Counted from the first letter of the stretch, positions 10,805-21,108 are shown. The stretch is 64,000 nucleotides of DNA from Thecaphora thlaspeos (GCA_900291925.1 UWYS01000014.1:496001-560000); one strand, 5' to 3'. The notes: a model not told the origin generated them from the sequence alone. Numbers and translations: made by a program.

Positions 10805-10962
10805 TAAGCTATTCAGGAACTTGAGTCCCACCTCGTCCAGTCGTCTGCGCAACTTTGTCGACATGACACAAAAGCACAGCAAGAGGCTAGTCTACAGCAG
10901 CCAAGGACCCTCGCGTCTGATCGAGGCGACGAGGGTAGGGGAAAGGGGGGGGGGGGTCCTTG

Positions 10963-12971
10963 TTAGACCTGTTTGCAGAGCGGCCGGCCGTCTCGCACCT
11001 GGCGGTTGCAGAGGTCCACCTGCAGCGGCATCGACACCAGCGAGGCCACCAGAATACCCAGGCTATCTCCGAACTGCGAAAGATACAAAAGCACACACGG
11101 AATGCCCGGGGGGGAGACAATGGTGATGTCGTCAGCTGCGATCCAGGGCGAAGTGAGCCACGTGAGGGAGACGTGGGGGGACAGAGAGTTGATACCAACA
11201 CCAACGCAGCCGATACGAAACTCGTGATCTTGCGCCCTCTTCGCCGCCTCGTAGGCTCGTTTGCCCTCGTCCTCTTCGTTCAATCCCTGGTCATCCCCTT
11301 CGAAGTCAGGTAGACGGACCGCCGAGCTCCCCCTCTCCTCGTTGAGTCCGATCGAGTAGAAGACCGACACGTACGCCGCACCGCCCGCCAGACCCTCTAT
11401 GCAGATGAGCACAATCACCAGAGGACTGGCTATGCTTGCCCTGAACCACGCGTGCAGGCTCTCGGTCGTGAGCAGGACCAGTAGCAGCGTCTGCAGGATT
11501 GCCGGCATCCAGAGGAACTGCTTCGGTATGGCGGGAAGCCGCAGGATGGAGACCGAGGAGCGCGAGAGGAAGACAAAGGTCTGGTAGACAAGCTGGTAGA
11601 GCGGATAGTAGTCACTCAGCTTCTTGATGATCAGCGACAGCAGCGGGTGTTGGGCGTGCGTGGGAAGAGGGTAGACGAGGGTAGGGGCCACGCCCTGGTT
11701 GATGGTGTACTCGGCAAAGTAGACGGTAACCAGGGGCAGGATGTAGGGCAAGAGCATCGGCTTGAGCAACGCCATCTTTTCCGCGAAGCTGAGACGCACT
11801 TTGACGTCTTCCTGGCCGCTGCTGGTGGTGATAGAGTCGTCGTCGGTGGCGAGGAGGGGGTGAAACGCGGCAGTGGCCTCGCCTAATGCGCCGTCGGTTG
11901 CTGCCGATGCCTTGCGACGGGCATCAGAAGAGGCGAGGAGGTCATGTTCCAGGTCGTCGCCGCCCTCATCTTCAGCAGCGGCAGCAGCTGCATCGGCCGT
12001 TGGTACTGCCTCGTAGGCGCCGCGGTCCGCCGGTGTCCCACCTCCAAGGAGCGACTCGATGCTGGGTAGCAGCAGCAGGTAGGCGCCCACCATGAAGGCA
12101 GGCAGCAGCGACAGAATGCCCAGGCCGAGCTGTACGCCGAGCGGTCGGACGATCCACCAGGCCGCCGCTCCGACCAAGCCGGCTGCCCCCGTCCCGGAAG
12201 CGAACCAACCGACACCGTCGCCAGCGTAGTTACTCTGTGCTATCGCTGGGAGGTTCGAGGGCGATTGGGTCGTCGTCTTGGGAGCGTACCTCGTGCTGAG
12301 CTGAAGGAAGGTCAGCTCTCCTAGGCCCGACGAGAACGAGGCAAAGGAGATGCCGAGCAGCCGCATCACAAGTGAGGGAAAGGTCGAGATCATCTTTCGT
12401 CGGCAGGCGGAGAGGGGAAGGCACACAAGGTCGAAAGGGCGGGGATCCGTCAAGCGATAAGCGTTACATAGCGCCAGAATGGGACGGATGAGGTTCTACG
12501 ACTCACCATCATGCCAAAGAAGCTCAACCCAGCGCAAGCCCACACCCGCTTGGTGTAGCGAACCGTGCCCTTGAGGAGGTAAGGCCATACGGCCTTTGCG
12601 ACCAGCGCAGGTACGATATTGGCAAGCGAAACAAGACCCGTGGGTACCCCCTGTGGCAGCAGCTCGAGTGCGGCGGTGAGAATGACTACGTAGAGCGAGT
12701 TGTTGAGCAGGCCAAAGAGGAAGAAGGCGGCATTGAGCCTCTTGCTCGTCGGAGGCTCAGAGAGGAGGAGAAGCAGTGTGGCGGGATGCTGCGCTGACCC
12801 GTTCGTCGCCGCGGCATGGCTTCGCATAGTTGTGAAAGGGGCCGTCCGGGAGTCCCGATCGCCTTCGAAGGACGAAGGTTGGTGGGAGCGACCCTCTAGC
12901 GGCGGCAAGGTGCGGGAGGCCGAGGGCGAAGAGGAGAGCGGTCGGAGCGGTACCGCGGCCGACGAGCCCAT
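10963..12971 (-). CDS. BTN1: CLN3/battenin-family vacuolar membrane protein
   Basis: Three exons, complement(10963..11073, 11200..12393, 12507..12971), encode 589 residues. The family signature is clear: AFFLFGLLNNSLYVVILTAALELLP in exon 1, FASFSSGLGELTFLQLS at the start of exon 2, VYFAEYTINQGV in the middle, and FGDSLGILVASLVSMPLQV in exon 3. It is a polytopic membrane protein of the vacuole/lysosome; yeast Btn1 affects vacuolar pH and arginine transport. An acidic loop near EDEGGDDLEHDL and a second acidic linker before EFRIGC extend it beyond yeast Btn1 (408 residues). The last intron (11074-11199) is 126 nt and contains no in-frame stop. I placed its donor at GTTGGT because this restores VG-FGDSLG. 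Confidence 0.92.
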
Positions 12972-13450
12972 TCAGAGTCCTGTGGCGAGAAGTGGTACTG
13001 ACGTTAGGGCAGTTGTGAAGGGTAGGCTCTGTTGCACCATGGATCCATCATAGGGTGGGCTGACGATGTGATCTGCTGATGGTCGAGGTCGAAGGCGTCG
13101 GTCCGACTGACCCGAGAGATCTGAGAGAGGAGCGTCTCAAGCGTCTGCGCGGGTCCGAGGCGCCCATGCGAGCACCGGCGCTCTCGCCCCTCGCAAAACC
13201 TCCACCCAAAACTACATGGCCCGCCTTGACCCAAAAGGATAGCACAGGACCATACTACAGGACACTCTACCGCGCCAGCACGGTCGTAGAGCAGCCAAGA
13301 CCAGACAATACAGCCAAGGGCACGACTCTCCCTCTGGACATGTGGGCGGGAGAGTCAAGACAGACATAGCTGGAGTTCAAGGGGCTTGTGTAGATAAACA
13401 GCACCGGCAAGGCAGGAGCGCGACTGCGGGGACGACAGCTCCTCTCTGGC
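12972..13450. other. Intergenic region, BTN1 promoter and VPS2 3' side
   Basis: This 479-bp gap lies between two minus-strand genes. I see no gene or repeat in it. Confidence 0.5.
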
Positions 13451-14539
13451 TCAATCCCGTCGCAGGTTGTCAAGTCGTGCCTGGAGAGCGTCGTCTTCGC
13501 TCATACCACCTCCACCTCCCGAGACTCCGCCGCCCAAGCCGCCCACCGCCCCTTCGCCGATGGCCACCTTCTGCTGCGGTACCGCTTGAGGCGCCGCAAG
13601 GCTTGATGTCGGCGCTTCGCCGAGCTGCAAGTCGGACAGGTCAAGCGCAGACGAGACGTCAGATTATCAGAGTCCGCTGCACCTCTGTCACCAGCTGTCT
13701 CTGTTGAAGCGATAGTGCTCACCTGCTGACCAACCGAGATGCCAATCTCGTCGAGGACCTCGTGGAGAATGTTGTCGCTCTCCTCTTCCTCGCCCATCCC
13801 CTCGGCCTCGTCGTCCATGGCTTCGTCGACCGCATCGCCCATCATCTCTTCCTTCATGTCCATCGTCGCACTCTCGCGCTCGAATTCGCGCATGATGCGC
13901 TGAATCTGCGGCAGATTCATGCTGCGGTTCAGGGTACCCATCGCCTATGTGCCAAGAGCAAGCGAGCACGACGTGATTGGGCAGGAAAAGAGGGGAAAAG
14001 GGTGGAGAGAAGCAAGATGTCAGTGAGCAGCCTCGGAAAGGCAAAGCCGCCACCCCGGGTCGTCTTGTGCATCACTTGGGCGGCGGAAGGCTCGACTCAC
14101 CCGTGTGGCGCCCTTCATTGCCTCGGCCATCTGCTGGTTGCTGCGCAGCGTCTGTATTCTGAGCGATACGGCCTGCAGCTGCGTCTTCATCTGGTAGAAC
14201 TTGTGGATGTGTCGCCGTGTGCGCACCAGGTCTTTCGCCATGACCTTGCAGGCCGGCTGCGGTTGGCATAGGAAAGGGTTGACGAATGAAGGGCGGCGCA
14301 GGTCAGTGGACTGTTTCTTCTTCGCTGGGCAGCGCACGCTTGTCAAAGGGCCGCCTACTGACCATCTGGCCATTCCTCGCGCTCTTCTTGATGTCTGCAA
14401 TGATCTTCTTCTCCTGCTGTTCGAGCTTTGTGCGCTCGCGGTCGAGCTCTCGCTGCGCCTTCTGGAGGGTGTGCTGGTGCTCGCGCAGCCGCTCGGCGGG
14501 CGTCTTTGAGCGCCCAAAGAGGCTCTCCATGATGTTCAT
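13451..14539 (-). CDS. VPS2: ESCRT-III subunit Vps2/Did4 (CHMP2 family)
   Basis: Four exons, complement(13451..13624, 13723..13944, 14101..14256, 14363..14539), encode 242 residues, and all junctions are phase 0. The N-terminus MNIMESLFGRSKTPAERLRE begins the basic helical core. KKIIADIKKSARNGQM, MAKDLVRTRRHIHKFY, LQAVSLRIQTLRSNQQM and GTLNRSMNLPQIQ follow the CHMP2 order. The middle is acidic (MGDAVDEAMDDEAEGMGEEE). The C-terminus, DDALQARLDNLRRD, is a MIM1 helix of the type that binds the Vps4 MIT domain. It caps and recruits Vps4 to ESCRT-III on endosomes. A Gly-rich linker precedes the MIM. The ATG chosen gives MNIMES; the next in-frame ATG, three codons later, is also possible. It shares a 606-bp divergent promoter region with the MAPKK gene. 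Confidence 0.95.
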
Positions 14540-15145
14540 GATGGCGGCGACGGCTGGTGTGTGGCGGTACAGGAGCCGGGCGATGAGCGCTTGTGAGGTT
14601 GGGGGTACAGATGACAGGATAGTAGGATGGCAGGATAGATGGAAAAAGTGATGGTGGAGGGTCGTCGGAAGGACGAGTGTGGCTTGAGGTTGAGAACCCT
14701 TTCCTTTGGCGGCGAGCGGGACCCAAGACCTCGGCCATCATTGCGCAGCAGCAGCGGCGTGAGTCCGTGCGCTCTCGGCCTGCGCCCGCCTTGAACCTTC
14801 CCAGGCGGGGCGCCAAAACTTTTTACAGGGTATCTTCCTTTCCTCGATGGACCCGCTCAGCGACCAACCAACAGCCCTACGCTACTACCACCTCTAAGAC
14901 GTACTCTCACGACTACTCTACCACCAGCCACCAGCAGCACCCGGACTTCCTTTCTCCCTCCCCTGCACGGCTCCTTTGCACGCTGCTAGGCCCGCGAGCA
15001 CGTCGGCCGCAGAGCCTGACGAACGACACGTCAAGCGACAACCCGCCAGCTCGAGACGCCGTCTCATAACCACCTGCCACCCATATACCCGTCCCTCGAC
15101 TCGTGTTCTCCTCGCCCGCTATTACACCACGTTGTGACGCCCACC
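14540..15145. promoter_or_regulatory. Divergent promoter region of VPS2 and the MAPKK gene
   Basis: The 606 bp separate two head-to-head start codons. No further gene or named box is seen. Confidence 0.5.
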
Positions 15146-17380
15146 ATGGCGTCTCTCATACCCCCAAAGAAGCCCAAGAAGCCAGGCATGCCCAAGCTCT
15201 CCATTCCGGCTCGGCCCGCTACCACGTCCCACGACCCACTCACGCAGCTGGGAGCCTCTGTCGGCGGCGACAGCTTCGGCGCTACCAGCTTCCACGGAGC
15301 TGTCTCGGAACCGAGCAGCCGCGCAAGTGGCGAACTCCATCGTCTGCGACCGCAGCCGTCCCTCGTGATTCCCTCGGCGGCCTCTTCCTCGTCGCTTTCG
15401 CTCAAAATCCCCTACCATGACGACGGCTACGACGACGGCAACCTCGGCGGCTTCACCTCAACCGCCTCGAGCATCTATCCCGACACGGTTCCCCATCTGG
15501 CAAACTCGCACACCACAAACGCCCTGACCGACGACCTCCGCCGTGCCATTGGAGGCATCAGCCTCAACAATGACGACGAACGCATCGATGCCAGTGGGCT
15601 CAGAATACCGGCCATCGGGACAAAGAATTCGTCCAGTGGCTATCGCAGAGCCCCCGGCCAGGGAAGCAGCGGCGGCGGTGGGGCGGCCGAGGACCCTGAC
15701 AACGCAGCATCGTACACGGCCGCCAGTGCCAGGTCGCGAGCTGGATCGACGGCATCGATGGCGTCCGGAAGGGTCTCGGTCGACGGCCAGCAGAAGTCCG
15801 GCAATGGCGACGAAGATCTCGTCCTCCCTGGTAATCTGGACATCCTCAGCAGACTGGGCGAAGGCGCGAGTGGAGAGGTCAAAAAGGCCAGGCATAGGCC
15901 AACGGGGCTACTGATGGCCAAAAAGGTGAGTGACGCGAGAAAGACCTAATCAGCAGCTGATCCATCGCAGCGATCGTGCTCAGACGAAGTCTCTCTGCAC
16001 CCCGCTCTCCTCTCCCGTCTCCGCCACCGCCGCCGCCTTGATAGACGATGTCTACGTCACCCAACCCGGCGATCCACCGACAAATCCTCCGAGAACTCTC
16101 CTTCAACCGGACGTGCCACAGCGATTACATTGTCCGCTACTACGGTGCCTTCCTCGAGGAGCAGGACACCACCATCTCGATCTGCATGGAGTTTTGTGAG
16201 GCGGGATCGCTCGATGCCATCTACAAGAAGGTCAAGAGCCGCAACGGCAGGACGGGCGAAAAGGTGCTCGGCAAGGTGGCCGAGTGCGTGCTGAAGGGAC
16301 TGAGCTACCTGCACGAGAGAAAGATCATCCACAGAGGTCAGTCAATAGCCCTGCTCCTACATTCTTCTAGTTGGGGCGCCGTCGCCCTCGCAGCACGACC
16401 GACGTGATCTCGGTCTTTACTACTTGTGCACTCACTCTGACGCGTCGAACGAGATGACCCTTACCGCACCCCTGCGCGCTTCCCAATCTGCAGACATCAA
16501 GCCGTCCAACATCCTGGTGACGCGGCAGGGGCAGATCAAGCTGTGCGACTTTGGCGTCTCGGGCGAGCTGATCAACAGCGTGGCAGGCACCTTTACGGGG
16601 ACGAGCTACTACATGGCGCCAGAGCGTATCCGCGGGCTGCCGTACTCGATCACGTCGGACGTTTGGTCGCTCGGCCTGACGATCCTCGAGGTGGCGTCTA
16701 ACCGGTTCCCGTTCCCGCCCGAGGGCGACTCACCGCTGGGGCCGATCGATCTGCTGTCGTACGTCGTCACCATGAAGGTCCCAGAGCTACAGGACGACGA
16801 GCGGGCGGGCATCAAGTGGGGCAAGGCGCTGCGAGACTTTATCGAGCGGTGCCTGGAAAAGGAGCCCACCAAACGACCGGGCCCCAACAAGCTGATCGGC
16901 CATCCCTTCATCCGCAAGAGCGAGACGCGGCAGCCACAGCCGGACATTGCCAAGTTTGTCGCCGACGTGTGGGGCTGGAGCTACCTGCCGAGCACGGTCG
17001 CGGCTCAGCAATCGACCGACGGCCAGACGCCTACGCAGGCCACGGCGCCAAGGGGCCTGGAGAGGATACCGAGCGCGCGGTCTGCGCCCGTCGCGGCGGC
17101 GGCCGTGCCGCAGCTGAGCTCGATTGACAAGGTGGCGGGCGCCGGCGCCACCAACCCGCCGGTTGCACCCACGCCCGATGCGAGGGCGCTGCCAAAAATT
17201 TCGATCGATGCCAATGCCAGAGCCCAGCCGAGAGCCAGAGCGGGGGCAGGGGCAGGGGCAGGGGCAATCGCACGACTGGATCCGCTGGCGACCGAGGAGG
17301 CAAGGCTCGAGAAGCTGACGGCCAGGCTTCGCGAGGCCGACATCGGGCTGGTTGGCAGCCCCACCAGTGCCGAGTCTTGA
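15146..17380 (+). CDS. MKK1: MAP kinase kinase, Mkk1/2 (cell wall integrity) type
   Basis: Three exons, 15146..15925, 16045..16336 and 16494..17380, encode 652 residues. The N-terminus, with [13 protein letters not shown], fits a MAPK docking site (basic cluster, then L-x-I). The kinase domain starts near residue 229: Gly loop GEGASGEV, Lys in LLMAKK, HRD split across exons 2 and 3 (HR-D), [11 protein letters not shown] in [13 protein letters not shown], and an activation segment [17 protein letters not shown] with the S-x3-T pair. [23 protein letters not shown] and PIDLLSYVV match Mkk1/2 rather than Pbs2 or Ste7/Fuz7. It should pass the Bck1 signal to the Slt2/Mpk1 MAPK. The C-terminal 150 residues or so are disordered, with an Ala-Gly repeat. 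The ATG is in a good context (CACCATGG). Confidence 0.92.
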
Positions 17381-17749
17381 CCGGCCGAAAGGGAGACTGG
17401 GCGACGGGGAGAGGTCTTGACCAGACTGTAGCTACTGTAGCGGCACATATTGTACTCCTCGCTGCCAATTCGAACTGCTGCGAGCAGCAACGATGGCGGA
17501 CCGTGGCTGGCTGGCTAGCTGGCGCGCTCGAGTTATCGATCGTCGTCTGGGAGGGAGCCACACGTTACTTCAAGAATACTCGACACGTTGGGCCCAGCGG
17601 CCGTCGCTCAGCTTTCGTCGGGCCGAGCATCGTGTGCTGAACCCTTGTCGCGGATGCATGAAGCGCTGTGTGGCGGCGGTAAGACGTGGCGGCAGGCTCG
17701 AACAAAGGCGGCCGTGCCTCGCCGCTACCCGGGAAAGCGGAAGCAGCGG

Positions 17750-17809
17750 CTTGCGTCACGCGGGCTTGCGTCACGCGGGCTTGCGTCACGCGGTCTTGCG
17801 TCACGCGGG
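17750..17809. repeat. 15-bp tandem repeat, 4 copies, each with TTGCGTCA
   Basis: The unit CTTGCGTCACGCGGG is repeated four times; the third copy ends in T instead of G. Read on the minus strand, each unit carries TGACGCAA, a bZIP (ATF/CRE half-site)-like octamer. A fifth, degenerate start follows. Confidence 0.85.
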
Positions 17810-17981
17810 CTAGCGTATTGCGTCTGGGCACTGCACGAGGCACAGGGCGGAGGGCCCGACCGAGGTCGCGTTCTCGGCGTGTGAAAGCGAAGAAGATGCA
17901 GGCAGGCAGGGCAAGGGTCGTGTGTGTGGGTGCCCGGCCGCTGCCTGGCGCCGTGTCCGGATCCGACCGAAAATTAGAGCA

Positions 17982-18017
17982 AGGCAGCGCAGGCAGCGCA
18001 GGCAGCGCAGGCAGCGC
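17982..18017. repeat. 9-bp tandem repeat AGGCAGCGC, 4 copies
   Basis: Four perfect copies lie in the region upstream of the bHLH gene. Confidence 0.9.
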
Positions 18018-18073
18018 AGGAAGGCCAGTCTGGGGAAAGGCAAAGCTTTGCGGAATGGGCGGGCCTCTGACCT

Positions 18074-18135
18074 TCCCTCGCCTTCTAATCCTCGACCACC
18101 ACCCTCCCTCGCCTTCTAATCCTCGACCACCACCC
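18074..18135. repeat. 31-bp direct duplication
   Basis: Two adjacent pyrimidine-rich copies with period 31, beginning TCCCTCGCCTTCTAATCCTC, lie about 0.5 kb before the bHLH start codon. Confidence 0.85.
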
Positions 18136-18618
18136 TCCCTCTCCTCAGCCCCTCGACAGCGGCGACTTAGGGCTCTGTCTACTCTTCCTCGACGCTCAAT
18201 CCATCTGCGCCCCCATCTCCGTGGTCGTCACTCTCTCTAGCTCGCATCTGACCCTCCCTTTGCTCCGTCCAATACCATACCCGCTACGACCCACCTCCAC
18301 CAAGCCGTTTGCATCCGCTCGCTCTTCGCAGGCCGCCGCATCGCCTCGCCCGCAGTCGCTCTATTTCCGTCAGCCATCGTCGCCACACTCGAGAGGCCTG
18401 TCCGGCGCAAGCAGCTCCGAAGCATACCACCCGTTGCGGTGCTAACTCTGGCCGGGCGACCGGGATGATAGCCTAGTCATTGCTCCCTCTACCTTTCTGC
18501 CCGGACGTTTTCCACATCGGAAGGACCATCTCGTCTCCCCTACCCTAGCTCTACGCCTCGAGCGCGGCCCCCTGATACTTACGGCAGCGCGCATCTGCAG
18601 CAGCGGGCAGACGTCAGG

Positions 18619-21108
18619 ATGGCCTTTCAGATGGTCGCGGCCAACCGGTCCTCGTCTTCCAGCGGCTCCTCCCGCTCCTCGAGCTCGCACACGCCGACAA
18701 ACCATAACACAAACAGCTCGCTCTTCACGTCGGAAGAGTCCAAGTTCATCACTGATAGCCTCTCGTCGGCTGAATCCTTCGACCCCTTCATCATCGGCGC
18801 GCCCGGCTTCAAAGTCCCTAACCTCCTGCCGCCGAACCTTGTAGCCAACCAGGCTGACCATCAGCAGCTCTTCAAACAGCAACAGCAGCAGCGTCAAGAT
18901 CAGCATCAACAACAGTCGGGGCAAGGGCAACATGGCTTTCATTCGCCACAGGAGCAGCAGCGACAAACACAGCAGCAGCAGATGTACCCGTCCTTGCTTA
19001 ACTCGAGGGGCTGGTCGGCCTCGACAGCCGCCATGATGCTGCCCATGACCACCGACGCTGGCCTCGGCTTCGCCAGTGGCAGTTCGGCATCTGCGCCTCC
19101 TTCGATAGCCAATCATCGCACCAATAGCAGCTGGCAAGCGTACGGTCAGGGCGCCAGCAGCGGCGCAGCGGGACTTCCGGCAGACGGCAGCTCGGGTACG
19201 GGCTTCAACCCGACACGGCACGCCTCCTTTTCGAGCGGAGACTCGGGCACCGCTATGGCGTCCGGCTACGGCAAGAACAAGGCGTGGCAACTCGAGCAGC
19301 TCGCTTATCTCGAAGCCGCCGCCAATGCTGCCCACCGGCAGAAGCAACAGGAGCAAGGGGGCCCCAACGGACTGTCGGAAGGCGGCAGCCTCTCGCGGTC
19401 GATGTCGCTCGCCGGCAGCATGGACGACTATGCGCAAGCTCGCGCAGCCGCCGCTGCTGCGGCAAATGCGGCCCCGCACAATGGCCACAGCTCGACGGAC
19501 CTGGCTATGTTAGGCTTCAGCTTTCCCAGCTCGCACAACTTCCCAGCCAGCGAGCAGCTGCATCAGCAACAGTATCAGCGGCAGCGACAGCAGTTCGAGA
19601 ACCAGCAGCAGCAGCAACGTCAACAGCAGCAGCTCATGCGGCAGTCTTTGCAGCAGCTGAAGCAGATGGCCGGCCTGTCCGGCCTCTCCGAGACGTCCGC
19701 TGCCATGATGTACTCGGGAGCGGGCTTGGACCAGCTGACGAGCGCGGCCCAACGTGACGGAGCCACGACACCCAAGGGTCCGCCTACGAAGGCATCGTCC
19801 TCGTCCTCGTCCAGCGGCAAGCGACCGTGGTCATCGATCTCGACGGAACGGCGCGGGTCCGCCGCTACTGTCCGGCCGAGCTCGTCGAACCCTACGTGTT
19901 CCTCCAATATCCCCATCGCCGCCGCAGCAGCAGCGTCGTCGGGAAGCGGCGACCGAGGCCGCAGCCTGTCCGTCCGCCCGCCCTGGACTGCCAGCACGTC
20001 CGGCGTAACGCTGGAAAAAAGTTCCGACTCGCGCTCCTCGCCCGCTGCGCACAGACCGACAGACCGCAGCGTCGCCGTCTCCAAGGCGCTCGCGGAACTG
20101 TCGCAGCTCGACCTCGACCTCGAGACAGCCTCACAACGACTTCCTGCTACGCTGACCAGGTTCTACGCCCGTCCGTCGGAGGAGAAGCGCATGCAGCCGC
20201 ACCTCGATATTCTGCGACGTCAGCATCGCGAAGCGGGTCTGACCGACGAGTCGGGCAAGGAGATCGGCAAAGAGAAACGAGCGAGGGCGGCCGAGCTCGA
20301 GAAAGAGGAGGCTAAGAAGGCAGGCGGCGGCGGGACGGGCCACGTGCTGCTGACGGAGGCGGAGAAGAAGGCCAATCACATCGCCTCGGAGCAGAAACGG
20401 AGGGCCAACATACGGAAAGGCTACGAGCTGCTGTGCGACATCGTCCCGCCGTTGAAAGAGGCGCTGGAGAGGGAGGCGAAGAGGGGCAAGGACAATGGCG
20501 ACGCCGGAGGCGCAGGCGGAGGGGATGACGACGACGATGACGACGACGATGATGACGACGACGACGACGACGAGGAAGAGGAAGACGAGGGAGAGGAAGA
20601 GGAGGCAAAGAAGAAGGGAGCAGCGGCGGGCGGGGCCCAGAAGAAGAAGAAGAAAAAGAAAAAGAAAAAGAAGGTCAAGAAGGAGAAGAGCGAGGCGGGC
20701 GCCGGGTGTGAGATTGACGGAGAGAAGATCGACGGGAGGGCGGGACCGAGGAGTGAAGCGGTCGTCTTGATGAAGTGTAAGCACCGCTTGTCGTCCGGCC
20801 TCCCCTTTTCCTTTGCCGTCCTGGGGTTCTTCCTCTTCATCCAACTGACCTTCCTCTCCTGTATCTCTTTTCTTGGCTCATCACTACCACCAGCACTGGA
20901 ACACATCTCAGCGCAACTCGAAAAACACCGAGCGCTACTGGGTCGCCGCAACCGTGCGCGTCTGGCATTAGCGAAAGCACACGGCCTCGACATCGCAAAG
21001 ACCGGGATGGGCGAGGACATCGAGACGACGCTGTTCGACAACATCCAGAAGGCCATCAGTGGACCGCCGCAGAAGGCGGGAAACAGCTATCCCATGATGC
21101 AGGACTAA
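18619..21108 (+). CDS. Large bHLH transcription factor with acidic/lysine loop insertion
   Basis: Two exons, 18619..20776 and 20894..21108, encode 790 residues. The first 570 residues are Ser/Gln/Ala-rich with several poly-Q runs. The basic region and helix 1 lie at about 582-612 (KKANHIASEQKRRANIRKGY, then ELLCDIVP); the H-x3-E-x2-RR pattern is that of E-box (CACGTG-type) binders. The loop that should follow is replaced by about 100 residues: poly-Asp (about 636-655), Glu/Lys, then poly-Lys (about 675-687). Helix 2 resumes with SEAVVLMK-SLEHISAQLEKHRALL across the intron. It resembles fungal Ino4-like and Mlx/Max-like factors, but the exact orthologue is not clear. The intron (20777-20893, GTAAGC/CCAG) is 117 nt with no in-frame stop. 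Confidence 0.85.
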   Translation: MAFQMVAANRSSSSSGSSRSSSSHTPTNHNTNSSLFTSEESKFITDSLSSAESFDPFIIGAPGFKVPNLLPPNLVANQADHQQLFKQQQQQRQDQHQQQSGQGQHGFHSPQEQQRQTQQQQMYPSLLNSRGWSASTAAMMLPMTTDAGLGFASGSSASAPPSIANHRTNSSWQAYGQGASSGAAGLPADGSSGTGFNPTRHASFSSGDSGTAMASGYGKNKAWQLEQLAYLEAAANAAHRQKQQEQGGPNGLSEGGSLSRSMSLAGSMDDYAQARAAAAAAANAAPHNGHSSTDLAMLGFSFPSSHNFPASEQLHQQQYQRQRQQFENQQQQQRQQQQLMRQSLQQLKQMAGLSGLSETSAAMMYSGAGLDQLTSAAQRDGATTPKGPPTKASSSSSSSGKRPWSSISTERRGSAATVRPSSSNPTCSSNIPIAAAAAASSGSGDRGRSLSVRPPWTASTSGVTLEKSSDSRSSPAAHRPTDRSVAVSKALAELSQLDLDLETASQRLPATLTRFYARPSEEKRMQPHLDILRRQHREAGLTDESGKEIGKEKRARAAELEKEEAKKAGGGGTGHVLLTEAEKKANHIASEQKRRANIRKGYELLCDIVPPLKEALEREAKRGKDNGDAGGAGGGDDDDDDDDDDDDDDDDEEEEDEGEEEEAKKKGAAAGGAQKKKKKKKKKKKVKKEKSEAGAGCEIDGEKIDGRAGPRSEAVVLMKCKHRLSSGLPFSFAVLGFFLFIQLTFLSCISFLGSSLPPALEHISAQLEKHRALLGRRNRARLALAKAHGLDIAKTGMGEDIETTLFDNIQKAISGPPQKAGNSYPMMQD

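Larger units (their letters stand above)
9836..10806 (-). mobile_element. Pogo/Fot1-like DNA transposon remnant, non-autonomous
   Basis: Inverted repeats of 101 bp at 9838-9938 and 10704-10804 differ at only two positions by eye. The outer ends read ACGCGTCTCCC and each is flanked by TA, the target duplication expected of Tc1/mariner/pogo elements. The element is 967 bp without the TA pair. Inside, on the minus strand, an open frame (10127-10633) contains FYNVFACTIKEY followed by YNMDETG, the first-aspartate block of a DDE_1 (pogo/Fot1) transposase. The downstream part no longer resembles a transposase, so the element should depend on an enzyme made elsewhere. It sits between EIF3K and BTN1 and interrupts neither. 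Confidence 0.85.
17381..18618. other. 1.2-kb region upstream of the bHLH gene with three tandem repeats
   Basis: No gene is seen. The stretch contains a 15-bp x4 repeat (17750-17809), a 9-bp x4 repeat (17982-18017) and a 31-bp duplication (18074-18135). Together these make it the most repeat-structured promoter region in the window. It must hold the MAPKK 3' UTR and the bHLH promoter and 5' UTR. Confidence 0.6.

Noticed and set aside
10963..12453. Uninterrupted 496-residue reading of BTN1 exons 2 and 3
   Set aside because: The family sequence VG-FGDSLGILVASL is recovered only when 11074-11199 is removed.
17750..17809. CRISPR-like repeat array
   Set aside because: The 15-bp units are adjacent, without unique spacers, in a eukaryotic genome; it is a simple tandem repeat.
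20341..20346. CACGTG E-box inside the bHLH gene
   Set aside because: It is within coding sequence (His-Val codons) just before the basic region, and a single six-base match is expected by chance.
18619..21108. Single 829-residue uninterrupted reading of the bHLH gene
   Set aside because: GTAAGC and CCAG signals flank a segment that disrupts helix 2; removing it restores the HLH. Retention is kept as a separate finding.
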